In this document: positions 9,820 through 20,056 of the stretch, piece after piece
Position numbering within the stretch: position 1 is the stretch's first letter
How the letters are laid out: every line of letters begins with the position of its first letter
NCBI GenBank assembly: GCA_902529365.1
Contig: CABZWK010000007.1
Coordinates: 1 to 64,000 of the forward strand
Direction: 5' to 3'
Origin: an uncultured Balneola sp.
GTDB taxonomy: Bacteria; Bacteroidota; Rhodothermia; Balneolales; Balneolaceae
Length of the DNA stretch: 64,000 nt
Notes under the pieces: model-generated
The model's database searches: none
The model's input: only the letters and a program-made list of their open reading frames with translations
What the model was told of the DNA's origin: nothing
Program-made: the position numbers and the translations under genes

Positions 9820-10902
9820 TTACTCTTTCATAGTCATGGGCGATTGGCCCTTCATAGTTAGTATCTTGCTAACTGAATAGTCAATTCGATTTTCACTAAT
9901 TAGATCTTCATCGAGTAATTGTTCTACTAAAAATACTAAATCAGATAATTTGGCAGGTTCTGGTAAAAGATTATTCCCAAAACAAAACATATCTAGTCCA
10001 GCGTTTAAACCCATTTTCAAGGCCTCTTTAATCCCATAGTGATCAGAAATAGCCCTCATTTGCATGTCGTCGGTAAATACCAATCCATCGAAGCCCATTT
10101 TTTCACGGAGTAACTTGGGTATTATGTGCTCTGATAAGGTGGCGGGATGCTGTGTGTCGAAGTCTTTGTGGATAATATGGGCGGACATTATCATGGAACA
10201 CAGGCCATCTTCAATAAGGGATGAGTATGGGAGTAATTCATCTATCTCCCAGGTTTCGGTGACATCTACAAAGCCGGCATGGGTGTCACCTTTGGCACTT
10301 CCATGACCGGGGAAATGTTTGCAACAGCCCCAAATTCCTTCTGATCCTAAGCCTTCTAAGTAGGCTTTTGCATGCCGGTACACCATATCGGAGCTACGGC
10401 CAAAAGATCTTTCTGGAATGGCTATTATTGAGGAATCTTCTTCTTTTGCTATATCTACCACTGGAGCAAAATTAATCGAAATATGCATTTCTCTGAGAAC
10501 GGAGCCTATGTCTTTGGCCTGTTGATAGGTCATCTCAGTGTTATCTTGTTTTCCTAGGTAGGCATGACTTTTTGTTTCTGGGAATCCATATTCAGGTTTT
10601 AACCGGTTGACAAGTCCTCCTTCTTGATCAATACCAATCCAAAGTGGAAGTGAGCTTGTCTTATGTAAAGCCTCGCAGAGCTCTTGAAGTTGCTTAGGTG
10701 ATGATATATTATGGATGGGCTTGTGGTGAACCATATCTTGATCAAATAAAATAACCGCTCCGGGACCTACTTCTTGGATCATCTGATATACTTCAGAGCC
10801 TTCATTCACATCAGAACCTCTAAAACCCATTAAAAAAAGTTGAGCTATTTTTTTGCGTATCGGTAAGGTGTCTAGCGAAATAATGGGACTTTTCGGGCTC
10901 AT
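9820..10902 (-). CDS. Glycoside hydrolase family 3, beta-N-acetylhexosaminidase (NagZ-like)
   Basis: LPLWIGIDQEGGLVNRL, NFAPVVDI, RSFGRSSDMVYRHAKAYLEGLGSEGIWGCCKHFPGHGSAKGDTHAG (NagZ-type KHFPGHG..xxDxH loop), GLVFTDDMQMRAI. Confidence 0.92.
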   Translation of the reverse strand: MSPKSPIISLDTLPIRKKIAQLFLMGFRGSDVNEGSEVYQMIQEVGPGAVILFDQDMVHHKPIHNISSPKQLQELCEALHKTSSLPLWIGIDQEGGLVNRLKPEYGFPETKSHAYLGKQDNTEMTYQQAKDIGSVLREMHISINFAPVVDIAKEEDSSIIAIPERSFGRSSDMVYRHAKAYLEGLGSEGIWGCCKHFPGHGSAKGDTHAGFVDVTETWEIDELLPYSSLIEDGLCSMIMSAHIIHKDFDTQHPATLSEHIIPKLLREKMGFDGLVFTDDMQMRAISDHYGIKEALKMGLNAGLDMFCFGNNLLPEPAKLSDLVFLVEQLLDEDLISENRIDYSVSKILTMKGQSPMTMKE

Positions 10903-11086
10903 CTAAGGATCTTAAGTGGTTATATGTGATGCAAATAATTTTTCTGGCTGGTATACATCAACCCGAAAAATGGTGTTTTAAGAGATGTAAATGTGGGTGA
11001 TAAATCAAGGTAGTTCATTTCAATTTTACCTACTTTACAAGTGATATGTTAATCATTTAAGACATTCTAAGCCAATCTATTAGTCT

Positions 11087-12379
11087 ATGTTTACACCCTT
11101 TATTAAGCAAGTGAATAGCCACCAATTCTCAGCGCGTTGCATGGTGTTTTTGTGTGGGATTATTTGTTCAATTTGTATTGCCCCCCTTAGTGCGCAGCAT
11201 ACCGTTAAAACGGGTATTGAGGTGTTAATTGAGCAAGACTTTAAGGCTATTGAGGGTATGCGTGTCGGATTAATTACCAATGTTACCGGGGTGAATTCTG
11301 AGCTTATCTCTACCATCGATTTATTAAACAATGCAGAAAATGTGCAGTTGATGGCCTTATATGGACCAGAGCATGGGGTGCGTGGCGATTATGCTGCTGG
11401 GGATAAGGTTGAGAGTTATACCGATCAGTCAACAGGCTTACCGGTTTACTCGCTGTATGGAACTACTAGAAAACCAACTGCAGATATGTTAAAAGGAGTT
11501 GATGTATTGGTTTATGATATACAGGATATTGGAGTGAGATCGTACACGTATATAAGCACAATGGGCTATGCCATGGAGGCCGCAGCTGAGCTTGGAATAC
11601 CATTTGTGGTGCTGGACAGACCAAATCCATTGGGTGGAATGAAGGTGGAGGGGGGCTTAGTAGAGCTAGAGTTTGAATCTTTTGTGAGTGCATTTCCTAT
11701 CCCGTATGTCTATGGACTCACCCCTGGTGAGGTTGCACGAATGATTAATGACAAAGGGTGGATGGATACAGAGCAGAAGGTTGATTTAACGATTATCAGT
11801 ATGGAAGGGTGGACGCGTGACATGACGTTTGAACAAACTGGCCTACCCTGGGTACCAACATCTCCTCATATACCTCATGCCTACTCTTCGTACTATTATG
11901 TTACCAGTGGTATAATAGGGGAATTGGGTGTGTTTTCTGAAGGAGTGGGGTATACGCTCCCTTTTCAAACATTTGCAGCTGACTGGATAGATGAGCAGGA
12001 TATGAGTGAGGCTATGAATGCCTTAGCCTTGCCAGGGGTTTATTTTCGGCCAATCGTTTATAAGCCATTTTATGGACGAGACCAAGGGAAAACCCTAAGA
12101 GGGGTACAAATTCATTTTTATGATTTTGATCAAGTGGAATTGATGCCTTTGCAGTTCTATTTTATGCAGGTGCACCAGGAGTTATACCCCGAAAAAGATA
12201 TTTTTGGCTTATCGAAAAACCGTTGGAATATGTTCGATAAAGTAAACGGTTCCGATCAGGTGCGATTAGAATTTTCAAAAGAATACCAAGTCAAGCCATT
12301 ATTGGAACAATGGAGAAGAGAAGCCAAGGCTTTTCAGCAAGAATCCATTTCTTTTTGGTTGTATCCTGCCAACGATTAA
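11087..12379 (+). CDS. DUF1343 / exo-beta-N-acetylmuramidase NamZ-like protein
   Basis: RVGLITNVTGVNSELISTIDLL, LYGPEHGVRGDYAAGDKV, VYDIQDIGVRSYTYISTMGYAMEAAAELGIPFVVLDRPNPLGG; signal peptide. Confidence 0.92.
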   Translation: MFTPFIKQVNSHQFSARCMVFLCGIICSICIAPLSAQHTVKTGIEVLIEQDFKAIEGMRVGLITNVTGVNSELISTIDLLNNAENVQLMALYGPEHGVRGDYAAGDKVESYTDQSTGLPVYSLYGTTRKPTADMLKGVDVLVYDIQDIGVRSYTYISTMGYAMEAAAELGIPFVVLDRPNPLGGMKVEGGLVELEFESFVSAFPIPYVYGLTPGEVARMINDKGWMDTEQKVDLTIISMEGWTRDMTFEQTGLPWVPTSPHIPHAYSSYYYVTSGIIGELGVFSEGVGYTLPFQTFAADWIDEQDMSEAMNALALPGVYFRPIVYKPFYGRDQGKTLRGVQIHFYDFDQVELMPLQFYFMQVHQELYPEKDIFGLSKNRWNMFDKVNGSDQVRLEFSKEYQVKPLLEQWRREAKAFQQESISFWLYPAND

Positions 12380-12397
12380 TCACAACAATCTCAAATT

Positions 12398-14230
12398 ATG
12401 AAGAAGATATTTTTTGTTTTGCTATGTACGAGCCTAAGTTCATCTGTCTGGGCACAGTACAATCCACTCACCTTAGGAATTGTCATACCTGAACAGGATA
12501 CCGTTGAATATCCATTTTCACGATATCGGGTAGCGGCTCACACCGATCTAAATGCTCAGGCGTTTATAAATGGCAAACAGGTACAGGTCTACAGTTCTGG
12601 CGCCTTTGTGGATATGGTTTTTCCCACTGAACAGATCACCCCTATTGAGTTTATGGTTGTATTGGATGGCGATACGGTCAAACAAACTCGCTATCTCGTA
12701 AAACCAAGCTCATCTCAAGAAGCTAGTTCGGAACTAGTGGAGCTCTGCTCAAAGGCACCCACCAAGAAGTGGTTCATTCAACCTAACGGAGATCCGTTGA
12801 ACTCCGACCAATGGTACGGCCCTGGTGATGTGATACCTATATTAGCGCAGGCGACACAAGGCAAACAGCTTAGTTATTCAATACCCGGGCGACACATACA
12901 TGTTGTTATGAATGAACGAAGCCCCGGTGTGTATGAATCCTATCATAAAGTCGACCCTTATGATCCAATTTTTGAGGGGAATATTGAGTTTAGTTTGAAA
13001 GGGAGATGGTTCAAGCGCTCTAAAGTTACTTCTTTAGAAACAGTAAAAATGGGAGGATTACCTAAAACAGGTGTAGTAAATACTTCCGATGCTTACCTGA
13101 ATATTGGCTTAGGTTCGGACCGATTAGGTGGGGCCAAGTATGGCTCTATCTATGAAGGAGTAGAGCTTAACATTGTGGGTGAACAAAGTGGATTATACAA
13201 GGTAGCGTTAAGCCCTTCTTTACATTCTTGGATTCCCACAAGGTTTGTGGATGTAAAAGAGTCTTTTGAATTACCCACTCAGTCGCTTAGTGGTAATATC
13301 CATATCGCAGCTTCTAAAGAAAATTCAGATCTTCAGGGTTCCGATGTCATAACGGTTTCTTTACCCAAGCGTTTACCCTATATCGTACACACAGAATTAG
13401 ATCCCAACCGCATTGTTGTAGATATTTTTGGAGCGACCTCAAACACTAATTGGAAGATATTGCTAGATGAAGCCACCGGTATTGATGAAGTGCGGTGGAG
13501 CCAAATAGAGGATGGACGGCTACGAATTTATATTGATTTGAAGCATAAACGCCACTGGGGCTATGATGTAGAATATGGCTGGCGAGGTCAAATGCGCATC
13601 ATCGTTAAACATCCTCCAGTGATTGAGGATGCACTAAAGCCATTGAAAAATCGAATTATTGCGGTAGATGCAGGTCATGGTGGTCGTAATAACGGTGCAA
13701 TAGGTTCTACCGGGGTCATGGAAAAAGAAGTAGCTTTAGCTATTTCAAAGAAACTCGAAGAACTACTAGTAGAAGCGGGGGCAAAGGTGATCATGACTAG
13801 AACTGATGACTCGTATTTGTATATGAGTGAGAGGGCCGAAAACATTCGGACCAATAAGGCTGAACTAATGGTCAGTATTCATGCTAATTCTATTGGGTAT
13901 GCCACGGATCCAAGAGAAATGAAAGGTACTGGTTCATTTTATAAGCACATGGCGTATAAGCCATTGGCTGAAATCATGTATAACAAAATGCGAGAACTGG
14001 GTCTGGATGACTACGGGTTAACAGGTAGCTTTAATTTTTCACTCAATGCACCTACCGATTTTCCAAATGTATTGGTAGAAACAGCCTTTTTATCCAATCC
14101 TGAGGAAGAAATATTCTTACTAGATCCGTACTATCAACGCCGAATGGCCCAACAAATAGTGGAAGGCTTGGAAGAATATTATACGCAATATGCTTGGTGG
14201 CCTAATGAAGAACTAAAAGCAGATAAATAG
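12398..14230 (+). CDS. N-acetylmuramoyl-L-alanine amidase (Amidase_3) with SH3-like and AMIN-like regions
   Basis: IIAVDAGHGGRNNGAIGSTGVMEKEVALAISKKLEELL, VIMTRTDDSYLYMSERAENIRTNKAELMVSIHANS, NVLVETAFLSNPEEE; signal peptide. Confidence 0.94.
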   Translation: MKKIFFVLLCTSLSSSVWAQYNPLTLGIVIPEQDTVEYPFSRYRVAAHTDLNAQAFINGKQVQVYSSGAFVDMVFPTEQITPIEFMVVLDGDTVKQTRYLVKPSSSQEASSELVELCSKAPTKKWFIQPNGDPLNSDQWYGPGDVIPILAQATQGKQLSYSIPGRHIHVVMNERSPGVYESYHKVDPYDPIFEGNIEFSLKGRWFKRSKVTSLETVKMGGLPKTGVVNTSDAYLNIGLGSDRLGGAKYGSIYEGVELNIVGEQSGLYKVALSPSLHSWIPTRFVDVKESFELPTQSLSGNIHIAASKENSDLQGSDVITVSLPKRLPYIVHTELDPNRIVVDIFGATSNTNWKILLDEATGIDEVRWSQIEDGRLRIYIDLKHKRHWGYDVEYGWRGQMRIIVKHPPVIEDALKPLKNRIIAVDAGHGGRNNGAIGSTGVMEKEVALAISKKLEELLVEAGAKVIMTRTDDSYLYMSERAENIRTNKAELMVSIHANSIGYATDPREMKGTGSFYKHMAYKPLAEIMYNKMRELGLDDYGLTGSFNFSLNAPTDFPNVLVETAFLSNPEEEIFLLDPYYQRRMAQQIVEGLEEYYTQYAWWPNEELKADK

Positions 14231-14310
14231 TCCGATTTTTGTGTCAGTTACTAGCTTATTTGTGTGATGGAGGGCTAATGATAGTTGGGTTTAATGCAAT
14301 ATTTCGTTAG

Positions 14311-15417
14311 CTATTGCAGAGGTAACAGATAGATATGACCGGTTTCGGGATCGTTAAATAATATAGAATCTCCATAGGGTGACCAGCTTGGATTTAAGGT
14401 GATTAAATCGGTATTACTGGTGATTTCAACTCTACTTGGTTCATTAGCTCCAAAGACAACAAGTTCGGCAGCGGTAAATGCATACCCATTATCCTGGGTT
14501 TCCATGGCGACAATATACTGACTATCTGGAGACCAACTAGGGCGATAGGCTTTACCTAAAAAGCGTAGATTTTCCCCGTTGCTATTCATTAGGTACAATC
14601 CTTCTCCATAGCATTCAAAAGCCACTAGTTTACCGTCTGGCGAGTGAACTAAATTCAACAACTTAGCTTCTTCATCCTCAATTACTTCAACCGGATCTAT
14701 TCCACTATTATTTTCGGATAGGCGAACAATTTTTTCGTCTATAATTATGAGTCGGTTGCGATCATCTGGTATGGCAGGCTTCAAGCGTTCTGGTAATTCA
14801 ACTCCAGTTTCAGCCCTTACTAAACCGTTTCTGGAAGAAATTACAGCCAATGATTCATATCCCATCCATTCTGGATCACCTTGATATCCCATGCTATAGT
14901 CTGTAAGACGCTTTACTATTCCAACTTCCATGCCATAGAGCTGTAAAGCACTCATTTTTTTCCGGTCTCGGTATACGTGATGAGTGGATAAAATCCACTC
15001 TCCATCTAAGGACCAATCGTAACCAAAGCCTGCTTGTACACTGGTAAGTTTACGCATGTTTGACACATTGATACTGTCTTGCTGGCTGTAATCTGCTACC
15101 CAAAGACCGAAATAATTAGGTCCAGTAAATGCAATATGCTCTCCATCTGGTGAGAAACGAGCATTCATGAATGGAAGTTCATTCCCCCGAACGAGCTCAA
15201 TAGGTGTTTGTGGATTGAATGGAGAATTAGAAAAAGATCCATCCAGGTCCTTTTCAACTGGTTGTAATTGTTTATTATTAAGTGATTTTACAGCGCTTTC
15301 CTGAGCAAAAGTTGGGGTTATCAGACCTGTGAGAAAAAATGTCACAGCAGCAAATATGCTGAAATGTAATAGCTGTAAAGAAGAAAGTTTTCGAGAGATT
15401 TTTGTGTGCATATGCAA
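14311..15417 (-). CDS. TolB-like beta-propeller (WD40/PD40 repeat) protein
   Basis: Repeated PDGEHIAF / WSLDGEWIL / SPDGKLVAF / RPSWSPDSQYI / NPSWSPYGDSILF motifs; signal peptide. Confidence 0.85.
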   Translation of the reverse strand: MHMHTKISRKLSSLQLLHFSIFAAVTFFLTGLITPTFAQESAVKSLNNKQLQPVEKDLDGSFSNSPFNPQTPIELVRGNELPFMNARFSPDGEHIAFTGPNYFGLWVADYSQQDSINVSNMRKLTSVQAGFGYDWSLDGEWILSTHHVYRDRKKMSALQLYGMEVGIVKRLTDYSMGYQGDPEWMGYESLAVISSRNGLVRAETGVELPERLKPAIPDDRNRLIIIDEKIVRLSENNSGIDPVEVIEDEEAKLLNLVHSPDGKLVAFECYGEGLYLMNSNGENLRFLGKAYRPSWSPDSQYIVAMETQDNGYAFTAAELVVFGANEPSRVEITSNTDLITLNPSWSPYGDSILFNDPETGHIYLLPLQ

Positions 15418-15460
15418 GGTTGTTATATCTTAAAACGTACGGTGTAGGTTATTGGTAACC

Positions 15461-16747
15461 TTAGTCATCTTTCTTTTTGCCAAAATCGGCTTCAATACGA
15501 ATGAATGGGGTTATAATTACTATCGGAAGGGCGGATACTAGTACCCATATAAAAAAATACTCATATCCAATTGCCTCTTGAACTAGCCCAGATATTGCTC
15601 CTGGTATACTCATACCAAACGCCATTAGCGCTGTGCCAAATGCATAATGAGCAGTTTTAAATGGACCACGTGCAATGTAAATCAAAAACATTAAAAAGGC
15701 TGTAAAACCGAAGCCGTACCCAAATTTTTCAATACCCACTAAACTGCTTATTATCCAAAAATTCTCTGGTTGATTGGCTGCCAAATACCAATAGGCCAGG
15801 TTGGGGAGGTTCATTATACCAATCATGGGCCACATCCATGCCTTTAAGCCATGCCTAGAAATGACAATACCCCCTATAATTCCTCCAGTTGTTAGTGATA
15901 ATAGTCCTATTACTCCATTTATGTAGCCCACGTCGGTGACACTAAGGCCAAGCCCACCTGCTTCTACGCTATCCATTAAAAAAGGGGCTGCCATTTTAAT
16001 TAATTGACCCTCACCGAATCGGTAAAGTAATACAAAGGTGACGGCGAGTAGAATCTGATCTTTTTTTAAAAATTCGGCAATTGTCCTCCAGACTGCTTGT
16101 AGTGGCGATTCGTTTGCTTTTTCTGCGGGGGCATCCTCATGAGGGTAGGGTAACATCCTCTGGTGATACCCAAACATTAGAATCATGATACCAGCTACCA
16201 TTCCTAAGACCACTGTCCAAGCAAAGCCAGAATCCATCGTTCGGATAGCCAAAACACCAGCTAACACAACTAATAAGCCTTCGCCACTCCACATAGCAAG
16301 CCTGAAAAAAGTAGAGCGAATACCCACAAAAAAGGATTGCTGGTCATCACTTAGCGCAAGCATGTAAAATCCATCTGCAGCAATATCATGAGTGGATGAT
16401 GCAAATGCTACTAGAAACAAGAAAAACAAGGATACTTCAAAATAGTAGGGAGTCTGCATGGCTATAGCAGCACCTATGAAGCCTATACCAATGACCCCTT
16501 GCATCATATAAGTCCACCACCGTTTGGTTTTGAACACGTCAATAAATGGGCTCCACAAGGGTTTTAAAGCCCATGGCAGGGCGAGTAGACTAGTAAACAA
16601 GGCTAGCCGCGCATTTGAAATACCTAAGTCTTTATACATAATTATCGAGACGGTTACCACAATGATATAGGGGATACCTTGGGTATAATAGAGCGTCGGT
16701 ATCCACCACCAAGGATTTTTTGTGGTTGGATTGGAAGGATCAGCCAT
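15461..16747 (-). CDS. MFS transporter, AmpG-like
   Basis: Multiple TM helices; YTQGIPYIIVVTVSIIMYKDLGISNARLALFTSLLALPWALKPLWSPFID and AFASSTHDIAADGFYMLAL resemble AmpG/PAT-family transporters. Confidence 0.75.
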   Translation of the reverse strand: MADPSNPTTKNPWWWIPTLYYTQGIPYIIVVTVSIIMYKDLGISNARLALFTSLLALPWALKPLWSPFIDVFKTKRWWTYMMQGVIGIGFIGAAIAMQTPYYFEVSLFFLFLVAFASSTHDIAADGFYMLALSDDQQSFFVGIRSTFFRLAMWSGEGLLVVLAGVLAIRTMDSGFAWTVVLGMVAGIMILMFGYHQRMLPYPHEDAPAEKANESPLQAVWRTIAEFLKKDQILLAVTFVLLYRFGEGQLIKMAAPFLMDSVEAGGLGLSVTDVGYINGVIGLLSLTTGGIIGGIVISRHGLKAWMWPMIGIMNLPNLAYWYLAANQPENFWIISSLVGIEKFGYGFGFTAFLMFLIYIARGPFKTAHYAFGTALMAFGMSIPGAISGLVQEAIGYEYFFIWVLVSALPIVIITPFIRIEADFGKKKDD

Positions 16748-16838
16748 GTTGGGTAGTATAATTAGAGGATGCTATATCAGTAGTAAACGCTTGGAATTTT
16801 GGCTTAGGAGTTGAATCTTATAGCCGCGCTATGATCGC

Positions 16839-17138
16839 TTATTTTATGAGCGTAACCTTATGAGTATCATAACAATAACTTTGACTATTTTCAAATTGAA
16901 TACGAGCAAAGTAGAGCCCTGTTGACCGGCTGCTAGCCAACTACTGAATCCTATGAATACCGGATTACTGCTGGGTATTCACAAGGGACTCAATTAATCG
17001 ACCCTTCTGATCAAATACCTCTAATCAAACGGTGCCAGCCTGTTCTAAGGTATATTCTATTTGTGTACTAGGGTTAAATGGATTGGGGTACACTCGAAGT
17101 AACTCAAAGCTTTCTGCTGTCACAAAGTGCACAAACAT
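16839..17138 (-). pseudogene. Relic of a T9SS type A (Por secretion tail) C-terminal sorting domain
   Basis: Reverse strand reads MFVHFVTAESFELLRVYPNPFNPSTQIEYTLEQAGTV*LEVFDQKGRLIESLVNTQQ*SGIHRIQ*LASSRSTGLYFARIQFENSQSYCYDTHKVTLIK*. One continuous frame with three nonsense codons (TGA 17027-17025, TAA 16967-16965, TAG 16943-16941). Confidence 0.85.
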
Positions 17139-17155
17139 CAAAAAAATGTACCGGC

Positions 17156-20041
17156 TTAGCGGGCATACCTGATTCGGAAAGATGGATAAAAACCAAGGTC
17201 AAATACCTGTCTTTGGGGATATATATGTATAGTCTCATCACCTTGGGTGTAGTTTGCTTGAATGCGGTCACTATACCAAATATTATCTCGATTGAATAGA
17301 TTAAACAAGGATAGATGGGCTGTGAATGTTGAGGTTTTGAGTACTTTACTAAACTTGATATGGATATCCCATCTGAGATAGGCTGGCAGACGTTGGTCCA
17401 TTGCCTTGGTTGTTTCTCCATATATGGCAGGGGTACCCGTTCCTGCAATACCTTGAATATGTAAACTGATTAAGTCGGTTAGTGTGTAGCTCTGATTGAA
17501 GGTCGCTTGGTGTCGCCTATCCCATGGGGCATCATATTCGGCAGCTTGGTTAATCAATGTATTTTTAAGGCGCACCTGTGCCCAAGTATAACGTAACCAA
17601 AAGGATTGCTGCGCTCTTTCGTAGTGTATATAGTGCTCCCATCCCTTAGCATCTCCATTGGTTTCATTCAACCAAGTAGATTCTGAGTTACTATACAAGC
17701 TACTCATAAGGCCAGCATTGAGTTGATATAGCCTTAAATCGGAATACGTTTTAAGGTAAATCTCACTATGATAGTGGAGGTTATTTTTGCTATGTTCCCA
17801 GCCCAAGGTAAGTTGGCTCATTTGAGTAGGCTGCTGTTTTTCTTGGGTTAAAATCCAAAAATCAAGTGATTTTTGATTGTAGAGTTCCAGTTTATGAGTG
17901 TATTGATGAGTTTGGCTTGCGGTGAATAAATAGGATCCAAAACGATCGGTCTGGTAACGGATCAATAGATTAGGATTCAGATGAAATTGCTTACCACTCG
18001 AATAGTATTGTCCTCTGTATCCAAGAGAACTTTGCCAGCGATTGGACCATTGCCGATCCCATTGTAGATAAGCTTCTAGTAACTGAGAAGAAGTATTTGA
18101 AATAAAAGAGGGGATTACCAAACTTCTTTCGGTAAAATTAATAGCATAATCTGTGTAACTAAGGCCTGCTTCTACCATGTGGCCCTGGTTAGAATAGGAC
18201 CAAGAATGCAGTATGTTCAAATCTCGCACATCATTCTGCATAAATAGCGCAGAAACAGTGCCAGGATTGTACCCTAGATTGAATAATTCTGAAACCTGAT
18301 ACTCATAATCGTCTTTCGAAAAAGCTGTTTCATAAAGACTTAACCCAAATTTTAGATACATGATCCAATGGTTTGGTATTTCTTTGTGATATTCCACTAC
18401 AACCTGAGAAGCATTCCATGAATATCCAGCATTATATGTGGAATCAGGATTGCTGTTAATGGGATAGCGATAACTCATTGTGGCATCGTCTGAGCTTCGA
18501 TAAAAGCTCATGGACCAAATTGAAGTAGGATCTACTTCAAAATTCCATGAACCATGTAGGTCATAAAAAGAATGATCAAGTGAGTATATGGTGGCTTGTG
18601 TGAAGGGTAGGTTAAGTTTACTAGGGTCTATTGTTTCAGAGTCTAGCTTAAGGGTAAACCTTCTATCAATGTTAAGACCATAATGAATGAGGTTGGTAGG
18701 TGATAGTTGAGGGATTTGATCGTAAATTGAATGCCTTGCAGAAATTAACCAGCTTGATTTAGCCTTTAACATTGGGCCTTCTGTGGTTAAGGAGAATGCC
18801 GCATTACTTAGATTGGATGAAAGACGAAAGTTTTGCCGGTTCCCAGATCGGGTGTTTAGGTCTAGAAGCCCGCCAATAGGCGCCGAATAACGTGCAGGGA
18901 CACTATTGTAATAGAATGCACTAGGTTGTAAAGCATCTGATACCATGGCATCTATCACCCCAAACATATGGTGGTCATGATATGCCTGTTGACGGTCAAG
19001 TAACACTTTGAATCCCGTGGGGTCACTTCCGCGAACATACATCCCATCACTAACGGCGCCACTAAGGCCTACAGAGGCAAGTTGCTGTAAACTTCGAGTA
19101 GTATGCGCTTCCCCTGTGGTTCCAAAAACATCGGTCTGCACGTAGTCATACATTTCATTACCAAGTTCAACACCTTGCGCTTTACCCCAGATTACTACCT
19201 CATTTGAGTAAAGTGCTTCGGGTGTTAGACGAATGGTTATCGGCATAACTTGCTCTTTCGACCCGTCAACAGTACTAAGAATAGGAGCAAGGGGTAGGCT
19301 GATTTCTCCCATAGCATAGCCAACATGATATACCAACAAATGAAGGCTATCCACCAAACTTGAATACCTTCCATCTTCCGCACTTACTGGAATGGCTACT
19401 AGCTTTTGAAAACTATCTAAAAGATGTAACCAAGGTTCATCTTGCGTAAAACGATATCCTACCTGACTCAATTCTAATGATTCCCCTGATAGATTATTAC
19501 GAACATCAATGTTTAGGCTGAGTGTTAGATTAGGATTATTTTTACCCAGAGAAGCTAAATCAGCAGGGAAGGCTGAAGATGTTGAGACATGAGAATACAG
19601 GATGATTTGCCGGCTGCTTGAATCCCATTGAATTAGAATTCCATGTTGCGAGGCAGCTAGTTCGAAAGCCTGCCGGATAGGCCAAAGGATTTGTTCGATG
19701 CGTTCAAAGTTGCTTAGTTGGCTAAGTGTTTGGGCATAATTAGCTAAATGTTCTTCTGTAACATTGCTATAGATTCCATGAATTTCGGATTCTCGGTAAA
19801 GTATCTTGTAGTCGGTATGTATTTCCAGCCACTCAATTAGCCTGCTTATTTGTACGGTGTTGTTTTTCTGGGATGCAAATAGGAAATTATGCAGCAGGGT
19901 ATGCTTATATGTTACGGTGGGCATGTTATCCTGACTTGAAAAGCTTAAGCTGTTCGTAGAAATGATCAATGGAAAAAAAGAAGTAGATATTCCGGTTACC
20001 GCGAACCAGATAGAAACAAACAAAGCGCCAAATAAGGGCAT
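17156..20041 (-). CDS. TonB-dependent receptor with N-terminal STN-like domain (FecA-type signalling receptor)
   Basis: STN-like N-terminus (IRQAFELAASQHGILIQWDSSSRQIILYSH), plug (LASVGLSGAVSDGMYVRGSDPTGFKVLLDRQQAYHDHHMFGV), C-terminal barrel; downstream of FecR and an ECF sigma gene. Confidence 0.88.
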   Translation of the reverse strand: MPLFGALFVSIWFAVTGISTSFFPLIISTNSLSFSSQDNMPTVTYKHTLLHNFLFASQKNNTVQISRLIEWLEIHTDYKILYRESEIHGIYSNVTEEHLANYAQTLSQLSNFERIEQILWPIRQAFELAASQHGILIQWDSSSRQIILYSHVSTSSAFPADLASLGKNNPNLTLSLNIDVRNNLSGESLELSQVGYRFTQDEPWLHLLDSFQKLVAIPVSAEDGRYSSLVDSLHLLVYHVGYAMGEISLPLAPILSTVDGSKEQVMPITIRLTPEALYSNEVVIWGKAQGVELGNEMYDYVQTDVFGTTGEAHTTRSLQQLASVGLSGAVSDGMYVRGSDPTGFKVLLDRQQAYHDHHMFGVIDAMVSDALQPSAFYYNSVPARYSAPIGGLLDLNTRSGNRQNFRLSSNLSNAAFSLTTEGPMLKAKSSWLISARHSIYDQIPQLSPTNLIHYGLNIDRRFTLKLDSETIDPSKLNLPFTQATIYSLDHSFYDLHGSWNFEVDPTSIWSMSFYRSSDDATMSYRYPINSNPDSTYNAGYSWNASQVVVEYHKEIPNHWIMYLKFGLSLYETAFSKDDYEYQVSELFNLGYNPGTVSALFMQNDVRDLNILHSWSYSNQGHMVEAGLSYTDYAINFTERSLVIPSFISNTSSQLLEAYLQWDRQWSNRWQSSLGYRGQYYSSGKQFHLNPNLLIRYQTDRFGSYLFTASQTHQYTHKLELYNQKSLDFWILTQEKQQPTQMSQLTLGWEHSKNNLHYHSEIYLKTYSDLRLYQLNAGLMSSLYSNSESTWLNETNGDAKGWEHYIHYERAQQSFWLRYTWAQVRLKNTLINQAAEYDAPWDRRHQATFNQSYTLTDLISLHIQGIAGTGTPAIYGETTKAMDQRLPAYLRWDIHIKFSKVLKTSTFTAHLSLFNLFNRDNIWYSDRIQANYTQGDETIHIYPQRQVFDLGFYPSFRIRYAR

Positions 20042-20056
20042 ACGATTTAGCTAGGT

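Noticed and set aside
17104-17448. 114-aa minus-strand ORF
   Set aside because: Different frame of the TonB receptor 3' end running into the T9SS relic; the receptor frame carries the homology.
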